Positions 34,782 through 42,887 of a stretch of 64,000 nt of DNA are shown piece by piece. This DNA comes from Actinomadura spongiicola. GTDB lineage: Bacteria; Actinomycetota; Actinomycetes; Streptosporangiales; Streptosporangiaceae. Every line of letters begins with the position of its first letter. Position 1 is the first letter of the stretch. A model generated the notes under the pieces. It did no database searches. It had not been told where the DNA came from and saw only the letters and a program-made list of their open reading frames with translations. The stretch covers positions 1 to 64,000 of the forward strand of contig NZ_QVNQ01000005.1 of NCBI RefSeq assembly GCF_003432485.1, written 5' to 3'. Made by a program: the position numbers and the translations under genes.

Positions 34782-35452
34782 GGCGGCTCCTCGTCGGGCG
34801 GGGCGCCGGGTGCCGGTGCGCGGCCGGGGGCGGGGTCGGCGATGAGCCCGGCGCGTTCCAGTCGCCGTTCGAACGGGGACGGGCCGGGGGCGAGGCGGTG
34901 CACCCGCAGCAGTCCGCGGTCGGGGTCCACGCCACCGACGTAGGTGCCGGGGGAGGCCGACAGCAGCAGTGTCGCGGCGCCGCGGGCGGCGGGTCCGGGA
35001 GCGACGGCCGGCCGTGTCCAGTGCCCGCCGCCCGCGCCGCGGACGGTGACGCGGGCGGTGTCGGCGGCGATCTGCGCGGGCAGCCGTGCCAGCGGCGGCA
35101 GGAGCCGCGCGGGCCGGAGGGATCGTCGCGCGGCGGCCCGGTCGGCGGCGCGCTGGGCGGCGCCGTCGGCGCCGGTGGTGGGCCCGGTGGGGAGGAGTGC
35201 GCGGCGTCCGGCGATGGCGGCGGCGGTGCCCGCGGCCGCCGTCACCGCCCCGACGGTGATCTCGGTGAGGGTGATGGTGGACGCCAACGCCAGGTAGCAG
35301 GCCAGCAGCGCCGTCCACCACGTGAGAGCCTCGGCGGCGCGGCGCCCGCGCCCGACGTCGGGCTGTGAACCGGGCTCGTCGGCGGCCTCGTTGGCGGGCA
35401 TGGCCTCCGGCATACCCGGCGGAACGATTCCAACCGTCGTCCCCGCCGCCAC
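34778..35452 (-). CDS. mnhE: Na+/H+ antiporter subunit E
   Basis: Up to 224 residues. The MnhE core has LTWWTALLACYLALASTITL, TEITVGAVTAAAGTAAAIAG and, near the C-terminal part, ATLLLSASPGTYVGGVDPDR, typical of MnhE. The start is uncertain (35452, 35413 or 35401); the ATG at 35401 has GGAGG too close to serve well. The N-terminal 35 residues and the proline-rich end are unusual extensions. First gene of the operon, divergent from the gas-vesicle operon. Confidence 0.85.
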   Translation of the reverse strand: MAAGTTVGIVPPGMPEAMPANEAADEPGSQPDVGRGRRAAEALTWWTALLACYLALASTITLTEITVGAVTAAAGTAAAIAGRRALLPTGPTTGADGAAQRAADRAAARRSLRPARLLPPLARLPAQIAADTARVTVRGAGGGHWTRPAVAPGPAARGAATLLLSASPGTYVGGVDPDRGLLRVHRLAPGPSPFERRLERAGLIADPAPGRAPAPGAPPDEEPP

Positions 35453-35555
35453 CCGCGTGCGGCGGGCCGTCCCTGTGGGCCGTTCCTGCCGGTCGTTGGG
35501 TGCCCGGGCGTGGCCGCGGCGCCTTGACGGTCGCGTGACCGAATCCCGACGACCC

Positions 35556-35579
35556 GTTTAGGCAGCTCGTGACGGGTAC
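35556..35579 (+). promoter_or_regulatory. stress-sigma-type promoter of the gas-vesicle operon
   Basis: GTTT (35556-35559), a 14-base spacer, then GGGTAC (35574-35579) fits the actinobacterial SigB/SigF consensus GTTT-N14-16-GGGTAT with one mismatch. It ends 50 bases before the gvpA ATG. Inference from consensus only. Confidence 0.5.
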
Positions 35580-35629
35580 ACCCGTGGGTGCTTCAACCCC
35601 AGACGAACACCCCCGATGAAGGAGTTGAG

Positions 35630-36064
35630 ATGACTGGGCCTGTAGCCCAGCAGACTTCGGGCAGCAATTATGTCCAGCGCGGCGGGTCGGGCAGCAGCCT
35701 GGCCGACGTGGTCGACCTGATCCTGGAGAAGGGATTGGTCATCGACCTGTACGCGCGGGTGTCGCTGGTCGGCATCGAGATCCTCACGGTGGACGTGCGG
35801 ATCGTGATCGCGAGCGTCGACACCTACCTGCGGTTCGCCGAGGCGGTGAACCGGCTCGACATCGCCCACGACGGCACCTCGCAGGGCCTGCCGCAGGTGC
35901 TGGACGGCATGCAGGAGTCGGGCGCCAAGAAGAAGACCAAGGGGGCGCTGGAAGGCGCCTCGGAGCGGCTCAAGGAGACCTTCGGCGACTCCGGCGACGA
36001 TGAGGACTCCGAGAAGGAAGAGCAGTCCTCGCGGCGCCGGTCGCGCCGGAAGGAGGACGAGTGA
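35630..36064 (+). CDS. gvpA: gas vesicle structural protein GvpA
   Basis: 144 residues from the ATG at 35630, with AAGGAG upstream. The GvpA/J fold spans about 18-75: [58 protein letters not shown]. The wall-forming helix-strand-strand-helix is intact. The C-terminal 60 residues are charged, lysine/glutamate-rich and serine-rich, unlike classic 70-residue GvpA, but similar tails occur in actinobacterial GvpA. First gene of an eight-gene operon. Confidence 0.92.
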   Translation: MTGPVAQQTSGSNYVQRGGSGSSLADVVDLILEKGLVIDLYARVSLVGIEILTVDVRIVIASVDTYLRFAEAVNRLDIAHDGTSQGLPQVLDGMQESGAKKKTKGALEGASERLKETFGDSGDDEDSEKEEQSSRRRSRRKEDE

Positions 36065-36882
36065 CGATGACGACCCCCACACCTGGATCCGCGTCGCAGC
36101 CCGCGGCGGAGTCCGCGGCTGGGCAGGCCGCCGGGCACGGCCCGCAGTACGTGTACGGGGTGACGCGCTCGGGCGCGGCGCTCCCGGCCGACGTCGCCGG
36201 CCTTGAGGACCGTCCGGTCAGGTTGGTGGACGGTGGCGGCGGGTGCGCCGCGATCGTCAGTGACCTGCCCGGGAATCGGCCGCTCGGTGAGCGCGCCGAC
36301 CTGGTGGCGCACCAGCGGGTGCTGAACGCGCTGGTGGAGGCCGGGACCGTGGTGCTCCCGTTCCGGTTCGGGTCGGCGCTGACCGACACCACCGCCGTGG
36401 AGAAGGAGTTGCTGGCCGACAACACCGCCCGGTTCGCCGAGGCGCTGGACCGGCTGGAGGGCCGGGTGGAGCTGCGGCTGAAGGCCACCTACGTCCAGGA
36501 GACCGTGCTTCGCGAGATCATGGACGCCGAACCGGAGATCGCCGAGCTGGCGCGGCGGCTGCGTGAGGTGCCGCCCGACATCGCCGACGCGGTGTACTAC
36601 GACCGGGTCCGGCTGGGTGAGCTGATCGCGCAGGCGGTGACGCGGCGCCGCGAGACCGACGGGCAGGTGCTGCTGGAGGCCGCGGCCCCGGCCGCGGAGG
36701 CGGTCTCGCCCAAGCCCCCGGTGCGGGAGGAGGACGTCCTGGACGCCTCGTTCCTGGTGACCGCCGACCGGCGCGCCGAGTTCGAGCGGGTCGTCGAGGA
36801 GCTGGGCCGCACCCACGCCGACCGGATCCGGCTTCGGCTGATCGGGCCGCTGCCGCCCTACGACTTCGTTCCCGAGGTGTAG
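36061..36882 (+). CDS. gvpF: gas vesicle protein GvpF (GvpF/L family)
   Basis: 273 residues from a GTG overlapping the gvpA stop. The GvpF/L landmarks are [49 protein letters not shown] and [20 protein letters not shown] followed by ELRLKATY. The C-terminal half ends [15 protein letters not shown], the family's conserved close. GvpF is a minor structural or assembly factor that binds GvpA before incorporation. Confidence 0.93.
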   Translation: MTMTTPTPGSASQPAAESAAGQAAGHGPQYVYGVTRSGAALPADVAGLEDRPVRLVDGGGGCAAIVSDLPGNRPLGERADLVAHQRVLNALVEAGTVVLPFRFGSALTDTTAVEKELLADNTARFAEALDRLEGRVELRLKATYVQETVLREIMDAEPEIAELARRLREVPPDIADAVYYDRVRLGELIAQAVTRRRETDGQVLLEAAAPAAEAVSPKPPVREEDVLDASFLVTADRRAEFERVVEELGRTHADRIRLRLIGPLPPYDFVPEV

Positions 36883-36886
36883 GACG

Positions 36887-37123
36887 ATGGGGTTCTTCAC
36901 CGGGTTGGTGACGTTGCCGCTGGCGCCCGTGCGCGGGGTGATGTGGCTGGCGGAGACGCTGACCGAGCAGGCCGAGGCGCAGCTGTACGACCCGGGGCGG
37001 ATCGCCGCGGAGATGCAGGCGATCGCCGACCAGGCCGCCGCCGGTGAGATCACCGAGGAGGAGGCCGCCGCCCGGGAGGAGGAACTGATCGGGCGGTTGA
37101 ACGAGGGCCGCGCCCGCCGATGA
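36887..37123 (+). CDS. gvpG: gas vesicle protein GvpG
   Basis: 78 residues. GFFTGLVTLPLAPVRGVMWL is the GvpG signature; the rest is an acidic helix with EEAAAREEELIGRLNEGR. Four bases after gvpF and overlapping gvpO. GvpG is an assembly protein essential in several systems. Confidence 0.93.
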   Translation: MGFFTGLVTLPLAPVRGVMWLAETLTEQAEAQLYDPGRIAAEMQAIADQAAAGEITEEEAAAREEELIGRLNEGRARR

Positions 37124-37380
37124 TGTCCGCGTCCCGGGCCGCCGAGCGGGCGGTCGAGCACGTCACCGCGTTGACCGGTCGGCGCGCGGAGTCCGTGGTG
37201 GGGATGGAGCGCGCCGACGGGGACGGCTGGCGCGTGACGGTGGAGGTCGTGGAGACCCACCGCATCCCCGACTCCGCCGACATCCTCGCGGTCTATGACA
37301 CGGAGGTGGACGCCGACGGTGAGCTGGTCGCCTACCGTCGCGTCCACCGCTACCCCCGGGGACGGGTGGGGAGGGACTGA
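37120..37380 (+). CDS. gvpO: gas vesicle protein GvpO
   Basis: 86 residues from the ATG at 37120 (ATGATG). Motif: ALTGRRAESVVGMERADGDG, WRVTVEVVETHRIPDSADIL, AVYDTEVDADGELVAYRRVH, RYPRGR. These match GvpO, a regulator or assembly factor. In Streptomyces gvpO begins the cluster, whereas here it is fourth. Translationally coupled to gvpG. Confidence 0.9.
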   Translation: MMSASRAAERAVEHVTALTGRRAESVVGMERADGDGWRVTVEVVETHRIPDSADILAVYDTEVDADGELVAYRRVHRYPRGRVGRD

Positions 37381-37386
37381 GCAGCG

Positions 37387-37818
37387 TTGAGTGATATCTC
37401 CTGGGCCGGTGGCCGGTCGGCCGCGCGGTCGATGCCCGGCGACGGACAGCCGGCGAACCTGGCGGACCTGCTGGAACGCATCCTCGACAAGGGCATCGTG
37501 ATCGTCGGGGACATCCGGGTGAACCTGCTGGACATCGAGCTGCTGACGATCAAACTTCGGCTGCTGGTGGCGTCGGTGGACCGCGCGAAGGAGATGGGCA
37601 TCGACTGGTGGGAGCACGACCCGTCGCTGTCGTCCAAGGCCGCCGCCCGCGCCGAGTCCGGTGACGGCGCCGCGGACCGGGAGTTGGCGGAGGAGAACCG
37701 GCGGCTCCGTGAGCGGCTGGCGGCGCTGGAGTCCGGCGACGGCGCCGCCGCCGCGGAGCCCGCCGAGCCCGCCGAGCGCCCGCGGCGACAGGCGGAGGAA
37801 CAGGGGAAGGAGCCCTGA
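37387..37818 (+). CDS. gvpJ: gas vesicle protein GvpJ (GvpA-like)
   Basis: 143 residues from the TTG at 37387 with GGGAGGG about ten bases upstream. A later ATG at 37432 is possible. GvpA-like core: NLADLLERILDKGIVIVGDI, RVNLLDIELLTIKLRLLVAS, VDRAKEMGIDWW. A coiled-coil with ELAEENRRLRERLAALE follows, then an acidic tail. GvpJ-class proteins are minor shell or tip components. Confidence 0.88.
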   Translation: MSDISWAGGRSAARSMPGDGQPANLADLLERILDKGIVIVGDIRVNLLDIELLTIKLRLLVASVDRAKEMGIDWWEHDPSLSSKAAARAESGDGAADRELAEENRRLRERLAALESGDGAAAAEPAEPAERPRRQAEEQGKEP

Positions 37819-37820
37819 TC

Positions 37821-38711
37821 ATGACCGGTACATCGCAGGCGGGTGACCGGCCGGACGGCACCGCCGTCTACCTGTACGGGGTGACCCGAGGCCTGGACCC
37901 GGCCGCGTTGCGCGACGCGCACGGCGTCGCGGGCGCCCCGGTCCGCGGCGTCGTCGCCGACGGGCTGACCGCGCTGGTCAGCACCGTCCGGCTGGCCGAC
38001 TACGGGGAGGCGGCGCTGCGCGCCAACCTGGAGGACCTGGCGTGGCTGGAGGCGACCGCCCGCGCCCACCACGACGTGGTGGACCGGGCCGCGCGGGCCG
38101 CGCCGACCGCGCCGGTCCGGATCGCGACGATCTACCGCGACGACACGCGGGTCGTCGAGGTGCTGACGGCGCAGGGCGCGCGGTTCGGTGAAGTCCTCGA
38201 CCGTGTCGAGGGCCGCGCGGAGTGGGGCGTGAAGGCCTACACCGTCCCCGGATCGCCGCGCGCCGCCGCCACGCCCGACCGTCCCGCCGAACCCGCCACA
38301 GTGTCCGCCGCCGGGCCCGTCTCCACGTCCGGCCCCGGATCCGGTGGTGGGGAGCCGGGGGCGGGGGCGGCGTATCTGCGGCGCCGCCAGCGGGAGCGCC
38401 GCCGCCGCGAGGACGCCGGGCGCGAGGCCGCCGCGCGGGCCCGCGACCTGCACGCCGAACTCGCCGACCACGCGGTGGCGTACCGGCACCACCCGCCGCA
38501 GGACCCGCGCCTGTCGGGACGTCCCGGCGTCCAGATCCTCAACGCCGCCTACCTGCTGGACGAGGAGCAGGCGGAGGGTTTCCTGGCGGTGGCGCGGGCG
38601 GCGGGGGAGCGGCTGCCGGGCATCGAGGTGGAGGTGACGGGGCCGTGGCCGCCGTACTCCTTCATCGACACCGACGACGCCACGCCCGCGCGGGAGCCGG
38701 GGGACCGGTGA
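37821..38711 (+). CDS. gvpL: gas vesicle protein GvpL (GvpF/L family)
   Basis: 296 residues from ATG 37821. Opens AVYLYGVTRGLDPAALRDAH, with LEDLAWLEATARAHHDVVDR, ARAAPTAPVRIATIYRDDTR and EGRAEWGVKAYTVPG. A 30-residue Pro/Gly/Ala linker and a basic RRRQRERRRREDAGR stretch follow, then the conserved end EVTGPWPPYSFIDTD. Second GvpF/L protein of the operon; likely a nucleation or assembly factor. Confidence 0.92.
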   Translation: MTGTSQAGDRPDGTAVYLYGVTRGLDPAALRDAHGVAGAPVRGVVADGLTALVSTVRLADYGEAALRANLEDLAWLEATARAHHDVVDRAARAAPTAPVRIATIYRDDTRVVEVLTAQGARFGEVLDRVEGRAEWGVKAYTVPGSPRAAATPDRPAEPATVSAAGPVSTSGPGSGGGEPGAGAAYLRRRQRERRRREDAGREAAARARDLHAELADHAVAYRHHPPQDPRLSGRPGVQILNAAYLLDEEQAEGFLAVARAAGERLPGIEVEVTGPWPPYSFIDTDDATPAREPGDR

Positions 38712-38929
38712 CCTCCGTCTGGCACGACGACGGGCCCGGCTCACCGATGGAGCGGATCGCGCTGGTCGACCTGCTGGACCGGCTGCTGGCCGGCGGCGTC
38801 GTCATCGCCGGCGACCTGGTGATCTCCATCGCGGGCGTCGACCTGGTGCAGGTGTCGCTGCGGGCGCTGATCACCACGGTCCGGGACGAGCTGCTGCCGG
38901 AGCTGGAAGGACAGGAGGAACGACCATGA
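38708..38929 (+). CDS. gvpS: gas vesicle protein GvpS (GvpA-like)
   Basis: 73 residues from a GTG overlapping the gvpL stop. Short GvpA-type core: RIALVDLLDRLLAGGVVIAG, DLVISIAGVDLVQVSLRALI, TTVRDELLPELEG. Matches the GvpS class in Streptomyces clusters, between gvpL and gvpK. Its stop overlaps the gvpK ATG. Confidence 0.88.
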   Translation: MTSVWHDDGPGSPMERIALVDLLDRLLAGGVVIAGDLVISIAGVDLVQVSLRALITTVRDELLPELEGQEERP

Positions 38930-39330
38930 CCCGACCCGACACCTCCGCGCACCTGACCGAACACTCGTCCGAGCACCCGCCCGGGCACCTGTTCGAACAC
39001 ACGTCCGAGCCTTCGTCCGGGCCTTCGTCCACGCACCCGTTCGAGCGCCCGTCGCCGACGTTGCGGCGACTGCACACCGATCCCGAGACGGTCGAGCGGG
39101 ACCTGGTGAAGCTGGTGCTGACGCTGGTGGAACTGATCCGGCAGCTGATGGAACGGCAGGCGCTGCGCCGCGCCGAAGGCGGTGACCTGACCGACGAGCA
39201 GATCGAGGCGCTGGGGCTGGCGCTGATGCGGCTGGACGAGGCGATGACCCGGCTCAAGGACCATTTCGGCCTGGACGACCACGACCTCAACCTCGACCTG
39301 GGACCGCTGGGCCCGCTCCTGCCGGACTGA
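38926..39330 (+). CDS. gvpK: gas vesicle protein GvpK
   Basis: 134 residues. The GvpK core is RLHTDPETVERDLVKLVLTL, VELIRQLMERQALRRAEGG, LTDEQIEALGLALMRLDEAM. The N-terminal 45 residues are low-complexity (repeats around EHSSEH, HTSEPSSGPSS) encoded by CGTCCGAG-like units. Last gene of the operon, followed by a strong hairpin. Confidence 0.92.
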   Translation: MTRPDTSAHLTEHSSEHPPGHLFEHTSEPSSGPSSTHPFERPSPTLRRLHTDPETVERDLVKLVLTLVELIRQLMERQALRRAEGGDLTDEQIEALGLALMRLDEAMTRLKDHFGLDDHDLNLDLGPLGPLLPD

Positions 39331-39360
39331 CCGCCCCTCCGACCTTTACCGCCCGGCCCG

Positions 39361-39397
39361 TCCGGTTCGCCGTGCCTGCGCGGCCAAGCGAACCGGA
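39361..39397 (+). terminator. hairpin terminator of the gas-vesicle operon
   Basis: TCCGGTTCGC (39361-39370) pairs perfectly with GCGAACCGGA (39388-39397). It follows the gvpK stop by 30 bases. Confidence 0.65.
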
Positions 39398-39429
39398 GCC
39401 GCCGACCGTCCGTCCGCACACGACCGACC

Positions 39430-39447
39430 GCCGCCCCCGGGGGCGGC
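39430..39447 (-). terminator. palindromic GC hairpin at the methyltransferase stop
   Basis: GCCGCCCCC and GGGGGCGGC form a perfect 18-base palindrome at 39430-39447, directly beyond the minus-strand methyltransferase stop (39448). It probably ends that transcript. Confidence 0.5.
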
Positions 39448-40302
39448 TCAGGAGGCCGGTCTGACGGCGACGCCCTTGAAGAAGGCGTAGTGGAAGGTGC
39501 CGTCCGGTTCGGCGGCGCGGTGCAGGTCGGCGACGCCACGGTCCCAGTCGGCGGGCGTGGTCAACCCGGCGGCGATCGCGTCGTCGCGGACGGCCGCGAC
39601 CATCGCGGTGAAGGTGTCCAGGGTGACCGCCTGCGCGAGCGCGGGCCGCGACCGGTCGGTGTACACCGTCCGCGGGGACACCCGGACCCGGTCGTATCCG
39701 GCGGACGCCAGCAGCGGCGCCAGCCGCCGTCCGATGAGCGCGTCACCGCCCGCCGCGGCCTGCAACGCGACCAGGTGCGCGATCACCGCGCGGGCGTGCG
39801 GGCTGTCGGGGTGCAGGAACACCGACCCGTGATCGCCCTCGATGACGGTGAGGGTGCCGCCGGGCCGCAGCACCCGCCGCAGGCCCGCGAGCGCGGCCCG
39901 CGGGTCCGGCAGATGTTCCAGGACGAAGCACACGAACACGTGATCGAACGCGTCGTCGGGGAACGGCAGGTCGTGCAGGTCGCCGTGCCGCCACCGCACC
40001 TTCGCCCCCGGGCATGACGCCGTCACCCGTTCCCGGGCCTGCTCCAGGGACTCCCGGGACACGTCCACGGCCGTGATGCGCGCGCCGGGGGAGCGTTCCA
40101 GGAGATGCACCGTCTGCGCGCCGACACCGCAGCCGACCTCCAGGACCCGGCTCCCGGCCGGGTAGCGGGTCTCCTCGTGCAGCAGGTCGGCCAGCGCGTC
40201 GGCCTGGTCGCCCAGGCGCCGCGCCTCCCGCCCCGAGTATCCGTGCACGTATCCGCCCGTGGGCTCCGCGCCTTGGGCGGTGACCGTTCTCGTGGTTTCC
40301 AT
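39448..40302 (-). CDS. class I SAM-dependent methyltransferase
   Basis: 284 residues from the ATG at 40302. SAM-binding motif I is VLEVGCGVGAQTVHLLE (about 55-71); motif II region ITAVDVSRESLEQARER; post-motif HGDLHDLPFPDDAFDHVFVC, then FVLEHLPDPRAALAGLRRVL and LRPGGTLTVIEGDHG. It resembles UbiE/COQ5-like small-molecule methylases. Divergent from a MocR regulator over only 28 bases, so the two promoters overlap and the MocR protein may control it. Confidence 0.9.
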   Translation of the reverse strand: METTRTVTAQGAEPTGGYVHGYSGREARRLGDQADALADLLHEETRYPAGSRVLEVGCGVGAQTVHLLERSPGARITAVDVSRESLEQARERVTASCPGAKVRWRHGDLHDLPFPDDAFDHVFVCFVLEHLPDPRAALAGLRRVLRPGGTLTVIEGDHGSVFLHPDSPHARAVIAHLVALQAAAGGDALIGRRLAPLLASAGYDRVRVSPRTVYTDRSRPALAQAVTLDTFTAMVAAVRDDAIAAGLTTPADWDRGVADLHRAAEPDGTFHYAFFKGVAVRPAS

Positions 40303-40330
40303 AACGCCACCGTGGCCCCACAATGGCTCG

Positions 40331-41809
40331 GTGAACAGGTCCAATCCGGAGACATCCGATAGGTCCGTATCGCGGGGGTCGGACTTCCTGCAACTCGACC
40401 CCGCCGACGCGCCTCCCGGCGGCCTGTCGGACTGGCTCGCCGGACGGCTCCGCGCCGCGATCGCCGACGGCCGCCTGCCCGTCGGCAGCCGCCTGCCCGC
40501 GACCAGAGTCCTCGCCGCCGACCTGCACGTCTCACGCGGCGTCGTCACCGAGGCCTACCAGCGCCTGGTCGCCGACGGCCACATCGCCGGCCGCGGCCGC
40601 GCCGGCACCGTCGTCGTCGCCGCGCCCCTCACCGCCCCCACACCCATCGCCCCCACCCCGGCCGGGGCCGGGGCCTCCTTCTCCGGCACCCCCGGATCCG
40701 ACGTGTTCGACGTTCTGCGCGACGCGTCCGCCCGCATCGACCTGACCCCCGGCGTCCCCGACCTGTCGGCGTTCCCCCGCGCCGCCTGGCAACGCGCCGA
40801 ACGCACCGTGCTGCGCGCCCTGCCCGCCTCCGCCCTCGGCTACGGCGACCCCCGCGGCGCCGCGCCCCTGCGCGCCGCCGCCGCCCACTGGCTCGCCCGC
40901 AACCGCGGCCTGCGCGCCGACCCCGACGCCATCGTCATCGTCGCGGGCACCGCCCAGGCCCTCGGCCTCATCACCCGCGTCCTGGCCCGCGACGGCGTCG
41001 ACACCGTCGCCGTCGAGGACCCCGGTTCCCTCGGCGTCCGCCAGCACCTGCGGCACTGGGGCATGCGCACCCCACCGGTCCCCGTCGACACCGACGGCGT
41101 CCGCGTCGACGCGCTGCGCGCCACCGCCGCGCCCGCCGTCCTGCTCACCCCCGCCCACCAGTTCCCGACCGGCACCGTCCTCGGCGGACACCGCCGCCGC
41201 GACCTCATGACGTGGGCCGCGGACGGCGGCCTGGTCATCGAGGACGACTACGACGCCGAACACCGCTACGACCGGGCCCCCGTCCCGGCGCTGCGGTCCA
41301 TGCTCACCGACCGCGTCTTCTACACCGGCAGCGTGTCGAAGCTGCTGGCCCCGGCGCTGCGGACCGGCTGGCTGCTGCCCCCGCCCGCCCATCTGGACGC
41401 CATCGTGGACGAGAAACGCTTCGCCGACCTCGGCAACGCGGCGCTGCCGCAACTCGTCCTCGCCGAACTGATGGAGTCCGGCGAGATGGAGCGGAACCTG
41501 CGGCTGGCGCGGCGCCGCCACCGCCAGCGCCGCGACACCATGATCACCGCGATCGGCGCGCACCTGCCGGGAGCCGCCGTGCACGGCACCGCCGCCGGTC
41601 TGCACCTCACCGTCACCTTCACCGGACGGTTCCGCGACACCGACCTCGCCGCGGCCGCCCTGGGCCGCGGTGTCAAGGCCCACCCGCTGTCCTGGCACGC
41701 GCAGCGGCCGTGCCCGCCGGGCCTGGTCCTCGGCTACGCCGCCGTGCCCGCCTCCGACATCACCGACGGCGTCGCCGTCCTCGGCCAGGCCCTCCGCGAC
41801 CTGCTCTGA
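40331..41809 (+). CDS. MocR/PdxR-type regulator (GntR HTH fused to aminotransferase)
   Basis: 492 residues from the GTG at 40331. Residues 20-95 form a GntR winged helix (LAGRLRAAIADGRLPVGSRL, HVSRGVVTEAYQRLVADGHI). A fold-type I aminotransferase domain follows. The PLP lysine lies in YTGSVSKLLAPALRTGWLLP, with VIEDDYDAEHRYDRAPVPAL upstream. MocR proteins use PLP chemistry to sense vitamin B6 or GABA-like amines. There is no ribosome site, so a leaderless transcript is likely. Divergent from the methyltransferase. Confidence 0.92.
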   Translation: MNRSNPETSDRSVSRGSDFLQLDPADAPPGGLSDWLAGRLRAAIADGRLPVGSRLPATRVLAADLHVSRGVVTEAYQRLVADGHIAGRGRAGTVVVAAPLTAPTPIAPTPAGAGASFSGTPGSDVFDVLRDASARIDLTPGVPDLSAFPRAAWQRAERTVLRALPASALGYGDPRGAAPLRAAAAHWLARNRGLRADPDAIVIVAGTAQALGLITRVLARDGVDTVAVEDPGSLGVRQHLRHWGMRTPPVPVDTDGVRVDALRATAAPAVLLTPAHQFPTGTVLGGHRRRDLMTWAADGGLVIEDDYDAEHRYDRAPVPALRSMLTDRVFYTGSVSKLLAPALRTGWLLPPPAHLDAIVDEKRFADLGNAALPQLVLAELMESGEMERNLRLARRRHRQRRDTMITAIGAHLPGAAVHGTAAGLHLTVTFTGRFRDTDLAAAALGRGVKAHPLSWHAQRPCPPGLVLGYAAVPASDITDGVAVLGQALRDLL

Positions 41810-42887
41810 CCGCGAGCGGCGGCGCGCAGACACCGCTCGAGCGCCCGCCCAGCCCCGCGCCTGCGTCGACGCCGACCACTCCGCCCGCCGACCCGGGGCG
41901 GCCCGAAGGAAACGGGTCGCCGGGGGGAGCGCACCGCTGAATCAGACGCGCGGGAACCCCGCACACCCCGATGGGCGGGGCACCGAGGGTCCTGACGGCC
42001 TGCCGGCACCACCGCTCCCCGGTCGTCCTCGGGTCGCCCACGGCCCCGTCGCCCGGGCCGGGGAGGGAATCGCCGACCACCGCTGCCGACCGCCATCGTT
42101 CAGCACCATCGCCCCCTGTCCCTAGGGCGCTTCCCTTGTCGTCGCCCTTCGCTCGGATTCCCTTGACGCCCTGGGGCCCGCTTCTGGATCGCGGCTCACG
42201 GGACGATGGCGGACGCGGTCGCGGTACGGGCGGTGACGTTCGCGGGTGACGGCGTTCCTCAGACCGTGGGTCGCGGCACGTCCCCGTTCCCGCGCACGCT
42301 CGACCGCCGCGCATGCCACTGACCGATGCAACCGCCCGGTGTCGCGGCTCAAGGCCGCCGCTCGGCGTAGGCGGTCGCTTCGCCCGAGGCGGTCCGCCGT
42401 CGTGCGCGGCATGGCGGTCCACCTCCTGGTACTCACGCGGCGTGGACGCGCCCGTCCCGTACAGGCGCGCGGAAAACGAGAATTTCGGCTGCGTCGGGAC
42501 GAGCGACACGGGCGGACCCTCCGTGGCGTCCCTCACGCAACCGTCATAGACGAGCTCCTCACCCGCGTCGACGAGGAGTTCGGCGGCACGATCAACCGGC
42601 TCACCCTCCACGGGCTGGACCACCGACGCCACCGGCGCGTCGGTGGCGTGTCCGACATGACCGAGGGCAACATCGCCCGTTTTTACCCCAGGCCCCGGGT
42701 GGCGGCGAGACTCGTCGCGGCGGCGACACGTCACCGGGTCGGCCCGCGGCCGTTCGGGGACCATCGGCGGGGGAGCGGGCTCGGGCAGGACATCACCGGC
42801 ACCCGTGCCGTGGCATCAACGCGGCGCACTCCGCCGGAGAGTTCTTGCCGTCCCGGTTCGTGTCGGCGGCCACGACCGTCGACGTGG
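41810..42887. other. 1.1-kb stretch with no clear gene; one coding-like relic
   Basis: A forward frame at about 42540-42690 has typical actinobacterial codon use and reads VIDELLTRVDEEFGGTINRL then TLHGLDHRRHRRVGG and SDMTEGNIARF, but has no start and soon becomes arginine-rich. It may be a relic I cannot assign. The remainder holds only shadow frames. No hairpin or RNA gene was seen. Confidence 0.4.

Noticed and set aside
35824..37617. Reverse frame of about 597 codons opposite the gvp genes
   Set aside because: Antisense to well-recognised GvpF, GvpG, GvpO and GvpJ; no family features.
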